Positions 53,040 through 63,425 of a stretch of 64,000 nucleotides of DNA are shown in pieces. The DNA lies in NCBI RefSeq assembly GCF_026626885.1, contig NZ_JAPNOA010000059.1, forward strand, positions 62,327-126,326, written 5' to 3'. The translations under genes were made by a program, and so were the position numbers. Source of the stretch: Parathalassolituus penaei. Its GTDB lineage: Bacteria > Pseudomonadota > Gammaproteobacteria > Pseudomonadales > Oceanobacteraceae. The number at the start of each line of letters is the position of its first letter. Within the stretch, counting starts at the first letter, position 1. Below the pieces are notes generated by a model. The model worked only from the letters and a program-made list of their open reading frames with translations. It did no database searches and was not told the origin of the DNA.

Positions 53040-54455
53040 TTACGAGCCAGCATGGGCGGCAATGGCCGCGGCCAGCACCAGCGCAATTTCACTCGGGTGG
53101 CGTTTTTCCGAGTAGTTCAGCAGTTCCGGGTGAGTCGGAACAAAGCTGGTATCGAACACGCCACGTTCGAAATCTTCATGGCTGAGAATCTGCTGGTAGT
53201 AGGTACCGGTGGTTTTGATACCACGCAGACGCATGTCGTCCAGAGCACGTTTGCCACGAGCAATTACTTCTTCCCAGGTCAGAGCCCAGCAAATCAGCTT
53301 CAGACACATGGAGTCGAAGTACGGTGGAATCTCATAACCGGTGTAAATCGCGGTATCAACACGTACACCCGGGCCGCCCGGTGCGTAGTAGTGAGTGATA
53401 CGACCGAAGCTTGGCAGGAAGTCGTTTTTCGGATCTTCCGCGTTAATACGGAATTGCAGGGCAAAACCGCGGTAGTGAATATCTTCCTGGCGGTAGCTCA
53501 GTGGCAGACCGGCGGCGACACGCAGCTGCTCACGAACGATATCAACACCGGTAATCTGTTCAGTGATGGTGTGCTCCACCTGAACACGGGTGTTCATTTC
53601 CATGAAGTACACTTCATTGCCAGTCAGCAGGAATTCCACAGTACCGGCGTTTTCATAACCCACAGCAGCGGCAGCACGCACAGCCAGGCTACCCACGTAT
53701 TCACGTTGTTCCGGGGTCAGCTGCGGGCTTGGCGCAATTTCGATCAGCTTCTGGTTACGACGCTGGATCGAGCAGTCACGCTCGTACAGGTGCACCACGT
53801 TGCCGTGGCTGTCGGCCAGAATCTGAACTTCGATGTGACGCGGGTTAACGATGCACTTTTCCAGGAACACGTCGGCAGAACCGAAGGCCTTGGTGGCTTC
53901 AGAAATAACACGCGGGTACTGCTGACGCAGTTCTTCCGGGGTATCACAACGACGGATACCACGACCGCCGCCACCGGAAGTGGCCTTGATCATTACCGGG
54001 TAACCAAACTGTTCTGCCAGTTCCAGAGCCTGCTCAACGCTGTCGAGGTTGCCATCGGAACCTGGGGTAATCGGTACACCGGCCGCACGCATGGAGTCAC
54101 GCGCCTGGGTCTTGTCGCCCATGGCATGAATCACGTTGGATTTCGGACCAATAAAGGTCACGCCTTTTTCTTCACACAGACGTGCAAAGGTGGCGTTCTC
54201 GGACAGGAAGCCGTAACCCGGGTGAATGGCATCACAGCCGGTTTCCAGCGCCAGGTTAACGATACGCAGTGGGTCCAGATAACCCGCCAGCGGATCAGCA
54301 CCCAGAGAGTAAGCTTCGTCAGCACGTTTGACGTGCAGGGCGTAACGGTCTGGCTCGGTGTAAATAGCCACCGAACGAATGCCCATCTCGGCGCAGGCGC
54401 GCACGATACGAACGGCAATCTCTCCGCGGTTGGCGATCAGAACTTTCTTCAGCAT
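53040..54455 (-). CDS. pycA: Pyruvate carboxylase subunit A (biotin carboxylase)
   Basis: From the ATG at 54455 (GGAGG site) the product is 471 residues with the biotin-carboxylase order: MLKKVLIANRGEIAVRIVRA, the ATP-grasp loop SGGGGRGIRR, the metal and ATP segment EVYFMEMNTRVQVEHTITEQ and the C-terminal QLRFRINAED-like motif (QFRINAEDPKNDF). It carboxylates biotin using ATP and bicarbonate. With PycB it makes the split anaplerotic pyruvate carboxylase found in Pseudomonas and relatives. It lies 78 bp upstream of pycB and divergent from pycR. A longer frame from 54503 is unsupported. Confidence 0.93.
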   Translation of the reverse strand: MLKKVLIANRGEIAVRIVRACAEMGIRSVAIYTEPDRYALHVKRADEAYSLGADPLAGYLDPLRIVNLALETGCDAIHPGYGFLSENATFARLCEEKGVTFIGPKSNVIHAMGDKTQARDSMRAAGVPITPGSDGNLDSVEQALELAEQFGYPVMIKATSGGGGRGIRRCDTPEELRQQYPRVISEATKAFGSADVFLEKCIVNPRHIEVQILADSHGNVVHLYERDCSIQRRNQKLIEIAPSPQLTPEQREYVGSLAVRAAAAVGYENAGTVEFLLTGNEVYFMEMNTRVQVEHTITEQITGVDIVREQLRVAAGLPLSYRQEDIHYRGFALQFRINAEDPKNDFLPSFGRITHYYAPGGPGVRVDTAIYTGYEIPPYFDSMCLKLICWALTWEEVIARGKRALDDMRLRGIKTTGTYYQQILSHEDFERGVFDTSFVPTHPELLNYSEKRHPSEIALVLAAAIAAHAGS

Positions 54456-54552
54456 GCTTGCGGCCTCCATGAAGACTCGTAAACCCCGAACCGGCGGCAA
54501 CAAACTACCCTTCCGGTTATCGGGTTGATGTAAACAACAGTAAACGAGTTGG

Positions 54553-54566
54553 TTATGACGTCATAA
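54553..54566. promoter_or_regulatory. Perfect palindrome in the pycA-pycR gap
   Basis: TTATGACGTCATAA is a perfect 14-bp palindrome, one of two symmetric sites in the 173-bp divergent promoter region. It could bind PycR or another dimeric regulator. Confidence 0.5.
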
Positions 54567-54583
54567 TTGATATTTCTTCGCTT

Positions 54584-54607
54584 ATCTATAAGCTCCAGCT
54601 TATAGAT
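54584..54607. promoter_or_regulatory. Likely PycR operator
   Basis: Arms ATCTATAAGC and GCTTATAGAT are a perfect 10-bp inverted repeat around TCCA, extended by TTATC/GATGA. It lies 21 bp before the pycR start. A long interrupted palindrome here is the usual primary binding site of LysR regulators that control themselves and the divergent operon. Confidence 0.65.
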
Positions 54608-54628
54608 GAGCCAACGCACGACATTCCA

Positions 54629-55597
54629 ATGCCTATTACCGTTCAGAAACTCGCCAGTCGTTTATCTTTTCGCCAGCTGCAGGTGTTTTCCCGCGTTTAT
54701 GAGCTGCGCAGTTACAGCAAGGCCGGTGACGAACTGGGCCTGACCCAGCCCGCGGTCAGCAGCCAGATCCGCCAGATTGAAGAAACCATCAATCAGCCCC
54801 TGTTCGAATACGTCGGTCGCCGCCTGTACACCACGGCTGCTGCCGAACGTCTGGCGGCCACCATTACGGTGATTTTTGATCAGCTGGAATCCTTGCAGGA
54901 GGACCTCAGCCATCTGCAGGGCCAGGTATCCGGCGAACTCAACATCGCGGCGGTGAACACCGCGCAGTGTGTTCTACCCTACCTGTTACGTGGCTTTATG
55001 AACCAGTATCCACTGGTCAGTGTGAACGTGCGGGTGGTCAATCGTGCCAGAGCTATCCAGCGCCTCAGCGACAATGCCGACCATCTGGTAGTGATGGGTA
55101 TGGTGCCCAGTGAAAAGCCGTTTGCGTCGCTGCCGTTTCTCGATAACGAACTGGTGCCATTGGTAGCACCGGGGCATCCGTTATTACGGCGGGAAGATGT
55201 CACGGTGGAGGATTTTCTCGCCAGTCGCCTGCTGATTCGCGAGCCCGGTTCGGGCACCCGCCTGGCGCTGGAAGTACACTGCCAGATGAGCCGTCAGCGG
55301 CTGGAGCCTTTTATGCAGATCGATTCCAACGACGGTCTGAAACACGCGGTAATGGCGGGGCTGGGCGTGGCGGTACTACCCAAGCTGAGTGTGTTGGCGG
55401 AGTTGCAAACCGGTGCATTACGCACCTTGCATCTACCCGGTTTTCCGCTGCGCCGCTCCTGGTGTCTGGTGTACCCGCTCAGTAAACACCCGAACCCAGT
55501 GATGCGGGCGTTTATCGATTACGTCCGCGCCAACATCCTCAACTTTGAGGTGTTTTTCCGTGACATGGCCGGGACGCCGCTGGCGAACTATCCGTAA
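54629..55597 (+). CDS. pycR: LysR-family regulator of pyruvate carboxylase
   Basis: The 322-residue LysR protein has a winged HTH (RQLQVFSRVYELRSYSKAGD, LTQPAVSSQIRQIEETI) and an effector domain with LNIAAVNTAQCVLPYLLRGF and LLIREPGSGTRLALE, the pattern of the CbbR/CysB-like branch. The gene is divergent from pycA-pycB, the same layout as the pycR-pycAB locus of Pseudomonas. It most likely controls both transcripts through the two palindromes in the gap. The symbol rests on this context. Confidence 0.85.
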   Translation: MPITVQKLASRLSFRQLQVFSRVYELRSYSKAGDELGLTQPAVSSQIRQIEETINQPLFEYVGRRLYTTAAAERLAATITVIFDQLESLQEDLSHLQGQVSGELNIAAVNTAQCVLPYLLRGFMNQYPLVSVNVRVVNRARAIQRLSDNADHLVVMGMVPSEKPFASLPFLDNELVPLVAPGHPLLRREDVTVEDFLASRLLIREPGSGTRLALEVHCQMSRQRLEPFMQIDSNDGLKHAVMAGLGVAVLPKLSVLAELQTGALRTLHLPGFPLRRSWCLVYPLSKHPNPVMRAFIDYVRANILNFEVFFRDMAGTPLANYP

Positions 55598-55630
55598 TTC
55601 CGCTCAGTCGATTCAGGAGTTGTTTACGCT

Positions 55631-56071
55631 ATGCCAAACCTGCTAACCGAACTCGGTCACGTCTACCACAGCTGCCTGCTGGCGATCTGGCTGATGCTGG
55701 TCACGGTGCTGCTGCAAGCCATCATTGCCATGGTCGCCCATCGCCGCCAGAAGCGTTATGTGCCCGGTATACTGGACCCGACCCTGAGCCACGAGTCCTT
55801 CGTGTTTCGCAGCCATCGGACGTTCCAGAACTCGCTGGAAAACCTGCCGGTCATGCTGTTCAGTATGCTGCTGGCGATTCTGGCTGGCTTTGATGCCAGT
55901 GCCCTGGCCCTGCTGAGCTGGGTGTATGCACTGGCACGGGTTATCCACATGGCGCTGTATTACGCCATTGCCACCGAGAAAAACCCCAGCCCACGCAGTT
56001 ATGCCTACAGCCTGGCGCTGTTCTGCAATATCGTCCTGCTGGGCTGGCTGGGTAGCCTGCTGATCCTCTGA
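55631..56071 (+). CDS. MAPEG-family membrane protein
   Basis: A 146-residue protein with four membrane segments carries the MAPEG signature RSHRTFQNSLENLPVMLFSM in the first loop. It also has ARVIHMALYYA in the third segment, as in bacterial microsomal glutathione-transferase-like proteins. These can conjugate or reduce lipophilic substrates with glutathione, but most bacterial members are untested. It lies 33 bp after pycR in the same direction and 12 bp before the convergent GST gene, so a glutathione theme recurs here. Confidence 0.82.
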   Translation: MPNLLTELGHVYHSCLLAIWLMLVTVLLQAIIAMVAHRRQKRYVPGILDPTLSHESFVFRSHRTFQNSLENLPVMLFSMLLAILAGFDASALALLSWVYALARVIHMALYYAIATEKNPSPRSYAYSLALFCNIVLLGWLGSLLIL

Positions 56072-56083
56072 CCAACGCTGCGT

Positions 56084-56755
56084 TCAGCGCATCTCAAGGA
56101 ATCGGGCCGATGGTCGTGCCTTCACCTGTTGCAGGTAACGGCTCAGACGCGTATCACGCAACACCAGCTGGCCCTTGCCATCCAGGTCCGGCAGGCTGGC
56201 GGCATAATGCAGGAACGGCGTCAGAGCACTGTCGGCCATACTGTAGTCATCACCGGCCAGCCACTCACGGCCCTGCAACTGCTGACTGAACAGCGCCAGC
56301 AGCTCCTCGGCTTTGGGCAAGTTGGCCAACACCACGTCCATACGGATCTGGCCGTTTTCACCTTTGGGAAACGCCACTTCCAGCAGAAAACCGTTCATCA
56401 GACGGGCACCTGCGTATTCACAGACCGCCCCGATCCACTGGTCCACCAGCGCTTGCTGGCGTGAGCTCAGGCCTGCCAGCAGGCTGCGCTCACCCGCCAT
56501 ACGATCAAGGTAACGGCAAATCGCGGCTGTTTCAAACAAGAGCTCATCACCGTCCATCAGCACCGGCACCTTGCCAAACGGGTTCATGGCCAGATGGCCG
56601 GGAGATTTGAAATCAATACGATCACCACACGGAGCCATGCTGCAATCGGGGCTTAATCCCAGCTCATCGGCATAAATCCGCACCGCTCGTACAAACGGAC
56701 TGAAGGCCGGGCCATAAATCGCAAAGGTGCCAGAGGCAGACGCAGTGTTGGTCAT
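56084..56755 (-). CDS. Glutathione S-transferase family protein
   Basis: The 223-residue protein has the GST thioredoxin-like N-terminal domain with NPFGKVPVLMDGDELLFETAAICRYL (glutathione-binding VPVL and E/T-A-I motif) and an all-helical C-terminal domain. The first helix reads YGPAFSPFVRAVRIYADELG, with Ser in the usual catalytic position. The substrate is unknown. It is divergent from a TetR regulator 88 bp away with inverted repeats in between, so it is probably induced by a small toxic molecule sensed by that regulator. Confidence 0.88.
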   Translation of the reverse strand: MTNTASASGTFAIYGPAFSPFVRAVRIYADELGLSPDCSMAPCGDRIDFKSPGHLAMNPFGKVPVLMDGDELLFETAAICRYLDRMAGERSLLAGLSSRQQALVDQWIGAVCEYAGARLMNGFLLEVAFPKGENGQIRMDVVLANLPKAEELLALFSQQLQGREWLAGDDYSMADSALTPFLHYAASLPDLDGKGQLVLRDTRLSRYLQQVKARPSARFLEMR

Positions 56756-56774
56756 GATGTTGTCCTGAACAAAA

Positions 56775-56829
56775 GTGAATGGCTTGTGTGTTCACCTTAG
56801 ATGCATCGACAATATGATCAAGAACATAT
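56775..56829. promoter_or_regulatory. Candidate TetR operators in the GST/tetR gap
   Basis: Two symmetric pairs lie in the 88-bp gap: GTGAA (56775-56779) with TTCAC (56791-56795), and ATATG (56812-56816) with CATAT (56825-56829). Either could be the dimer site of the divergent TetR protein. Arms are only five bases, so this is tentative. Confidence 0.35.
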
Positions 56830-56843
56830 TCTGAGGATCAGCC

Positions 56844-57407
56844 ATGGCCTGGCATCCAGATCACAAGCAGCACAGCCGGAAGCGGATTCTGAATGCCGCC
56901 GCCACCCTGTTCGCCCGCAAGGGCTTCGACAACACCGGTATCAACGACATAATGGAAGAAGCCGGCATGACCCGTGGTGCCTTCTACCATCACTTTTCGT
57001 CCAAGCGGGAGCTGTATCAGGAATCGCTGCGTAATGCGGCCATCAACCGCTTTCGTCAGGCACTGCAAGACCCGGATGATTTACAGTCGGGAGTTGATCT
57101 GAAACGACTGATAGAGACCTATCTGGACCCCAGCCATCCGTTGGGAATTGATGGCGGCTGCCCGATGGCATTTCTGGTAACAGATATTGCCCAACGCGAT
57201 GAGACCATTCGCAGTACCTACACCGGTCTGCTGCAGGGCATGCTGCACAGGGTGCAGGCGGCAACAGGGTCAGACCAACAGGCCGTGTTACGGCAACTGG
57301 TGCTGATGATTGGTGGTGTAGCGATTGCGCGCGCCGTCAATAACGATGAGCTGCGCTTGCAGTTACTGGATGCCTGCAAACAGGGATTGCTGCCAACACA
57401 GGAATAA
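56844..57407 (+). CDS. TetR-family transcriptional repressor
   Basis: The 187-residue protein has the TetR N-terminal HTH RKRILNAAATLFARKGFDNT and the continuation GINDIMEEAGMTRGAFYHHF, followed by a helical ligand domain with CPMAFLVTDIAQRD. It resembles the NemR/AcuR-like branch that responds to electrophiles. It is divergent from the GST gene and probably represses it and itself. It ends at a hairpin before the convergent small lipoprotein gene. Confidence 0.88.
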   Translation: MAWHPDHKQHSRKRILNAAATLFARKGFDNTGINDIMEEAGMTRGAFYHHFSSKRELYQESLRNAAINRFRQALQDPDDLQSGVDLKRLIETYLDPSHPLGIDGGCPMAFLVTDIAQRDETIRSTYTGLLQGMLHRVQAATGSDQQAVLRQLVLMIGGVAIARAVNNDELRLQLLDACKQGLLPTQE

Positions 57408-57423
57408 ACTGACGGATAAAACC

Positions 57424-57450
57424 GGGCCACGGATAAACAATCCATGGCCC
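57424..57450. terminator. Hairpin at the tetR/lipoprotein junction
   Basis: GGGCCA pairs with TGGCCC and inner GGAT with ATCC around AAACA, with one C/A mismatch. It sits between the two convergent stops and may serve both genes. Confidence 0.5.
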
Positions 57451-57457
57451 CTGTTTA

Positions 57458-57757
57458 TCAGAGTGACTTGCTGTCTTTTTTGCGCTTTTCTGACTCGCGC
57501 ATCGCTCTTTCATGATCTTCGCGCATGCGGGCTTCTTCACGTTCGATACGATCACGGGTGCGGTTGTATTCGGTCTGGATACACTGTGCCATGTCGCTGG
57601 TATCGGCTTTAAAACCGAATGATTCACAGGTGATACGAGCGTCCGCCAGCTGGCGTTCTTTCTGACGCTGTTCCTGGGCTTCCAGTTCAGCGAGGGACAT
57701 ACAGCCGGTTTGCACCAGCACGGTGGCGGCCAGAACAAGGCCAGTCATGATTTTCAT
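57458..57757 (-). CDS. Small lipoprotein with charged helical tail
   Basis: From the ATG at 57757 (AGGA site) the product is 99 residues. A lipoprotein signal ends in LVQTGC, so Cys19 is the likely lipidated residue. The remainder is a charged helix rich in Glu/Arg/Lys (REEARMREDHERAMRESEKR) that could form a coiled coil, with two further cysteines (TCESF and AQCIQ). The family is not recognised, but small lipoproteins of this type are common in gammaproteobacterial envelopes. It converges on the tetR gene. Confidence 0.65.
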   Translation of the reverse strand: MKIMTGLVLAATVLVQTGCMSLAELEAQEQRQKERQLADARITCESFGFKADTSDMAQCIQTEYNRTRDRIEREEARMREDHERAMRESEKRKKDSKSL

Positions 57758-57838
57758 TATTGGATTCCTGATCACTCCCCATCCCGGGGCATGCAGGGAT
57801 ACTAGCCAATGAATACGTTCGGAAAAAGTTTTACAGGC

Positions 57839-57867
57839 AAAAAAATGGCACCCACATGGGGTGCCAT
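57839..57867 (-). terminator. Intrinsic terminator after fba
   Basis: On the minus strand arms ATGGCACCC and GGGTGCCAT are followed by seven T. It lies 31 bp past the fba stop and ends the epd-pgk-fba transcript. Confidence 0.88.
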
Positions 57868-57897
57868 TCTCATCCGGTCAAACGACCTGATTCAGAA

Positions 57898-58962
57898 TCA
57901 GCTGACCTTAGGGCCAAGCTCACCGCTGATGTAACGCTGGAACATGTCGTCCAGAGAGTGAACGCGGATCTTGTCAGCGTGGCCAGCAGTGCCGAACGCT
58001 TCGTAACGAGCCACACAGATGTCAGTCATGGCGGTTACAGACTCTTTCAGGTACTTGCGTGGGTCGAACTCAGCCGGGTTCTTGGCCATAAAACGACGGA
58101 TCGCACCCGTAGAAGCCAGACGCAGGTCGGTATCGATGTTCACTTTGCGAACGCCGTATTTGATACCTTCCACGATCTGCTCAACCGGCACACCGTAGGT
58201 TTCCGGAATTTCGCCACCGAATTCGTTGATGATCGCCAGCCATTCCTGAGGAACAGAAGAGGAACCGTGCATCACCAGGTGGGTGTTAGGGATGCGTTTG
58301 TGGATTTCCTTGATGCGATCAATCGCCAGGATGTCCCCTGTTGGTGGACGGGTGAACTTGTAAGCACCGTGAGAAGTACCACAGGCAATCGCCAGAGCAT
58401 CCACACCGGTTTTCTTCACGAAGTCAGCCGCTTCTTCAGGGTCGGTCAGCATCTGGTCGTGGCTCAGTACACAATCAGCACCGATACCGTCTTCTTCACC
58501 GGCCTGGCCAGTTTCCAGAGAACCCAGACAGCCCAGTTCACCTTCTACGGACACGCCACACGCGTGAGCCATATCAACGGTACGACGGGTTACGTCGACG
58601 TTGTATTCGTAGGAAGTTGGGGTCTTGCCATCTTCACCCAGGGAGCCGTCCATCATAACGGAGCTGAAGCCCAGCTGGATGGAGCGCTGGCACACGGCTG
58701 GAGAAGTACCGTGGTCCTGGTGCATACACACCGGGATATGCGGGAACTCTTCAATTGCCGCCAGGATCAGGTGACGCAGGAACGGCGCACCAGCGTATTT
58801 GCGCGCACCGGCAGAGGCCTGCACGATCACTGGAGAGTTGGTTTTGTCAGCGGCCAACATAATGGCACGCATCTGCTCCAGGTTGTTGACGTTAAAGGCC
58901 GGCACGCCGTAACCGAATTCGGCGGCGTGGTCCAGCAGCTGACGCATGCTGATAAGTGCCAT
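57898..58962 (-). CDS. fba: Class II fructose-bisphosphate aldolase
   Basis: The 354-residue class II aldolase begins [19 protein letters not shown]. It carries the zinc histidines and catalytic segment [14 protein letters not shown], the SVEGELG glutamate and the phosphate-binding GTSHGAYKF. It cleaves fructose 1,6-bisphosphate, or forms it, in glycolysis, gluconeogenesis and pentose recycling; the sequence is of the CbbA-like subtype. It lies 66 bp downstream of pgk. Codon choice is strongly biased, which is usual for highly expressed central-metabolism genes. Confidence 0.96.
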   Translation of the reverse strand: MALISMRQLLDHAAEFGYGVPAFNVNNLEQMRAIMLAADKTNSPVIVQASAGARKYAGAPFLRHLILAAIEEFPHIPVCMHQDHGTSPAVCQRSIQLGFSSVMMDGSLGEDGKTPTSYEYNVDVTRRTVDMAHACGVSVEGELGCLGSLETGQAGEEDGIGADCVLSHDQMLTDPEEAADFVKKTGVDALAIACGTSHGAYKFTRPPTGDILAIDRIKEIHKRIPNTHLVMHGSSSVPQEWLAIINEFGGEIPETYGVPVEQIVEGIKYGVRKVNIDTDLRLASTGAIRRFMAKNPAEFDPRKYLKESVTAMTDICVARYEAFGTAGHADKIRVHSLDDMFQRYISGELGPKVS

Positions 58963-59028
58963 AGGTTTCCCTCATTGTTGTAGTTCGAATCAATACCGGG
59001 CGTCACCGCCCGGCATTAAAAACAGATA

Positions 59029-60189
59029 TTACTTGGCGCGCTCTTGCAGGATCGCAACCGCTGGCAGCACTTTGCCTTCCACGAACTCGAGGAATGCACC
59101 ACCACCAGTGGAGATGTAGGAAACCTGCTCGGCAATGCCGTACTTGTCCACCGCTGCCAGGGTGTCGCCACCACCGGCAATGGAGAACGCATCAGACTCA
59201 GCAATGGCCAGGGACAGGGCCTTGGTGCCTTCGCCGAACTGATCAAATTCAAAAACGCCTACCGGGCCGTTCCAGATAATGGTCTTGGCTTCTTTCAGCT
59301 GGGCCGCCAGGGCTGCAGCGGAAACCGGGCCAATGTCGAAAATCATGTCGTCGGCTTCCACTTCGTCAGCAGACTTCAGGGTTGCCACGGCGGTTTCAGA
59401 GAACTCCTTGCCACACACCACATCGGTTGGCACCGGGATGGATACTTTTTCCATCAGCGCCTTGGCAGCCGGAATCAGGTCGGCTTCACACAGAGACTTG
59501 CCAACCGGCTTGCCAGAAGCCGCCAGGAAGGTGTTGGCGATACCGCCACCCACAATAATCTGGTCACAGATGTCGGCCAGGCTGTTCAGTACTTCCAGCT
59601 TGGTAGAAACCTTGGAACCACCCACGATGGCCACCAGTGGACGGGCAGGAGTTGCCAGAGCCTTGCCCAGCGCGTCCAGTTCGGCCGCCAGCAAAGGACC
59701 AGCACAGGCAACTGGCGCAAACTTCGCCACACCGTGGGTAGAAGCCTGGGCGCGGTGAGCAGTACCAAACGCATCCATTACGAAGATGTCACACAGAGCC
59801 GCGTAGGCTTTGGACAGCTCTTCGCCGTCTTTTTTCTCGCCCTTGTTGAAACGGACGTTTTCCAGCAGCACCAGTTCACCATCGGCTACTTCAAAGCCGT
59901 TGCTGAAGTCCTTGATCACTTCAACCGGACGGCCCAGCAGACCTGCCAGGTGTTCGGCAACCGGCTTCATGGAAGATTCTTCGTCGTAAACGCCTTCTTC
60001 AGGACGTCCCAGGTGAGACATCACAATGACCTTGGCACCGGCTTCCAGCGCGAACTGGATAGTTGGCAGGGATGCACGAATACGGACGTCTGAAGTTACC
60101 TTGCCGTTTTTAATTGGCACATTGAGATCTTCACGAATCAGAACCCGTTTTCCCTTCAGGTCGAGATCGGTCATTTTGATGACGGTCAT
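59029..60189 (-). CDS. pgk: Phosphoglycerate kinase
   Basis: From the ATG at 60189 (GAGGAAA site) the product is 386 residues, normal for bacterial PGK. Visible motifs are [16 protein letters not shown] near the start, the substrate-binding VMSHLGRP, the hinge and nucleotide region [16 protein letters not shown] and the C-terminal [11 protein letters not shown] and [13 protein letters not shown]. It transfers phosphate between 1,3-bisphosphoglycerate and ADP. It sits between epd and fba in the same direction. A longer frame from 60273 has no ribosome site. Confidence 0.97.
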   Translation of the reverse strand: MTVIKMTDLDLKGKRVLIREDLNVPIKNGKVTSDVRIRASLPTIQFALEAGAKVIVMSHLGRPEEGVYDEESSMKPVAEHLAGLLGRPVEVIKDFSNGFEVADGELVLLENVRFNKGEKKDGEELSKAYAALCDIFVMDAFGTAHRAQASTHGVAKFAPVACAGPLLAAELDALGKALATPARPLVAIVGGSKVSTKLEVLNSLADICDQIIVGGGIANTFLAASGKPVGKSLCEADLIPAAKALMEKVSIPVPTDVVCGKEFSETAVATLKSADEVEADDMIFDIGPVSAAALAAQLKEAKTIIWNGPVGVFEFDQFGEGTKALSLAIAESDAFSIAGGGDTLAAVDKYGIAEQVSYISTGGGAFLEFVEGKVLPAVAILQERAK

Positions 60190-60287
60190 TGTCTTTTCCT
60201 CGTTTTCATTCCGGGCGTTAAACGCCTCGTATTTGGGGTCGAAAAGCGTTGGCGACAGCATCCAGGCTGCCACTTTTTATCTTATGG

Positions 60288-61295
60288 TTATCTCATGCAC
60301 AGGGCAGTATCGAGCATGCGATTGGCAAAGCCCCATTCGTTATCAAACCAGATCAGTAACTTCAGCATGCTGCCGGCGCTGACCCGCGTCTGGGTAGCAT
60401 CAACAATGCCGGAACGGGGATCATGATTAAAATCAATGGAGGCGTGAGGCTCGTAGGTAATTCCGAGCAAACCGCGCCAGTGCGTATCGGCTGCAGATTG
60501 TAACAGTTGATTCACCGCTTGTGAGGTAGTTGGCTGCCTTAACTGCAGACTGACATCCAGCGCCGACACATTGATCGTCGGCACCCGCAAATGCAGGCTT
60601 TCCAGTTTGCCCGCCAACTGTGGCATCAAACGGGCAATACCCGCCGGCAACCCGGTGTCCACCGGAATAATACTCTGCACCGCCGAACGGGTGCGGCGCA
60701 GGTCAGTGGAGTAGGCATCAATCACGGGCTGATCATTCATGGCCGAATGGATGGTGGTAGTTACCCCACATTCGATACCAAACGCAGCATCGAGCAGGGT
60801 CAACACCGGCACCAGGCAGTTGGTAGAGCAGGAACCGTTCGACACAATGCGCTGATCGGGTGTCAGACTGTGCTGGTTGAGGCCATAAATGATGGTGTTA
60901 TCCACGGCCTTGTCAGCCGGATTGGAAATCAGCACCTTGCCCGCGCCTTGCTGCAAGTGTTGTTCAGCATCTTCCCGGGTGCGGATCAGGCCACTGCACT
61001 CCAACACCAGATCAACGCCGTCTGACGCCCAGTCGAGACGCGCCGGATCGGCTTCCCGATACAGCCTCACCCGATCACCATTGATCAGCAAATGCGAATC
61101 ACCATCCACCCGCACATCTCCCGGAAAGCGTCCGTGGGTACTGTCATAACGCAGCATGTAACTGACCGAATCGATATCCGCCAGTTCATTGATGGCCACA
61201 ATCTGCAGCTGCTGGTTGTAACGGTTTTCGTACAGAGCACGCAGAACCGAACGACCAATACGTCCAAAACCATTAATTGCAATACGGGTGGTCAT
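60288..61295 (-). CDS. epd: Erythrose-4-phosphate dehydrogenase (GapA-like)
   Basis: The 335-residue GAPDH-fold enzyme begins MTTRIAINGFGRIGRSVLRA. It keeps the catalytic Cys in SNGSCSTNCLVPVL and the His in TTIHSAMNDQPVIDAY. The HSAMNDQ and SGIVDATQTRVS segments and the position before pgk match Epd rather than GapA. It oxidises erythrose 4-phosphate to 4-phosphoerythronate for pyridoxal phosphate synthesis. Glyceraldehyde-3-phosphate activity cannot be excluded. The usual upstream tktA gene is not here; the next gene is a divergent aldehyde dehydrogenase. Confidence 0.9.
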   Translation of the reverse strand: MTTRIAINGFGRIGRSVLRALYENRYNQQLQIVAINELADIDSVSYMLRYDSTHGRFPGDVRVDGDSHLLINGDRVRLYREADPARLDWASDGVDLVLECSGLIRTREDAEQHLQQGAGKVLISNPADKAVDNTIIYGLNQHSLTPDQRIVSNGSCSTNCLVPVLTLLDAAFGIECGVTTTIHSAMNDQPVIDAYSTDLRRTRSAVQSIIPVDTGLPAGIARLMPQLAGKLESLHLRVPTINVSALDVSLQLRQPTTSQAVNQLLQSAADTHWRGLLGITYEPHASIDFNHDPRSGIVDATQTRVSAGSMLKLLIWFDNEWGFANRMLDTALCMR

Positions 61296-61703
61296 GCCGG
61301 AAACGGCTCCAGTGATCCGGAAACAGGGCGGCTATTGTCCGGGATTAAGGCCAGACGGGCAAATGACTCAATAACGGTTACGACCGCCGGTGTCGCAACC
61401 AGCTCATCAAAAATAACAGGAAGTCAGACGAGTCAGTCGTCCACAGGTCGATAACACCGAAAGTTGATCGGCATATCACCCGGTTTACGACCCGATCGAC
61501 ACTTTCTGGAGTGAGCCTATTTTGCGATCAAGATATATACATTGGGACTACTACCAAGGTATCGCATTTTTAAACAGGGAGGGTAAATGACCGTCCCCGG
61601 AGCCATCCCCCAAACTGAGGGACGTTCAGTTGCCTTTTTGGCACATGCCACGACTCAGCAAACCCTCAAGGTTTGCGATAACAATAAATACCGGAGAACC
61701 AAC
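61296..61703. other. Divergent region before the aldehyde dehydrogenase gene, with an in-frame leader
   Basis: 408 bp between the epd start and the chosen dehydrogenase start. From 61587 an in-frame ATG with a strong GGGAGG site would add 39 residues to the dehydrogenase, so the stretch 61587-61703 may be coding leader or an untranslated region. An imperfect palindrome TGGCA-CA-TGCCA lies at 61639-61650. I see no other gene here. Confidence 0.5.
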
Positions 61704-63224
<1,521 letters not shown>

Positions 63225-63248
63225 TCGGTTCGCAAGACCGTTCAATAA

Positions 63249-63279
63249 ACAAAAGGGGCAGCTTGGCTGCCCTTTTTGT
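63249..63279 (+). terminator. Intrinsic terminator after the aldehyde dehydrogenase gene
   Basis: A 14-bp stem (ACAAAAGGGGCAGC / GCTGCCCTTTTTGT, one G-T pair) with a 3-nt loop and a run of five T in the right arm. It lies 25 bp past the stop codon. Confidence 0.9.
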
Positions 63280-63378
63280 TACCGATTTCAGACTTCCTCC
63301 AGGAGCAATCCTGGTGTGTGACACTCCCTCCCCCTCTCCGGGACAGGGAGGCCTGTTGGCACCCTAATTAGTGCCCCT

Positions 63379-63404
63379 TCCGCGCTCACAAGCGCGGACT
63401 TTTT
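63379..63404 (+). terminator. Second terminator-like hairpin
   Basis: Arms TCCGCGCT and AGCGCGGA around CACA are followed by CTTTTT. It is 100 bp beyond the first terminator and just before the stop of the convergent phosphatase gene, so it may act as a back-up. Confidence 0.65.
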
Positions 63405-63425
63405 CCAGCCTGACCCCGAATCTGT

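Noticed and set aside
51171-54455. A Na+-pumping oxaloacetate decarboxylase
   Set aside because: The OadB and OadG membrane subunits are absent, and a biotin carboxylase gene with a divergent LysR gene fits pyruvate carboxylase.
51114-54482. An uninterrupted plus-strand frame of 1122 codons opposite pycB and pycA
   Set aside because: It is the mirror of two clearly real genes. The strong codon bias of pycB/pycA avoids TTA, CTA and TCA, the codons that would read as stops in this antisense register, so long antisense frames arise by themselves. The product has no recognisable domain.
57856-60093. Long plus-strand frames opposite fba and pgk (57856-58983 and 59044-60093)
   Set aside because: Antisense shadows of highly expressed glycolytic genes; no ribosome site or family.
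60288-61295. A glycolytic GapA
   Set aside because: The catalytic His region HSAMNDQ and the operon position before pgk and fba fit Epd better, though activity on glyceraldehyde 3-phosphate is not excluded.
61639-61650. A sigma-54 promoter from TGGCAC before the aldehyde dehydrogenase
   Set aside because: The required TTGC element at the fixed distance is missing, and the sequence is better read as a short palindrome.
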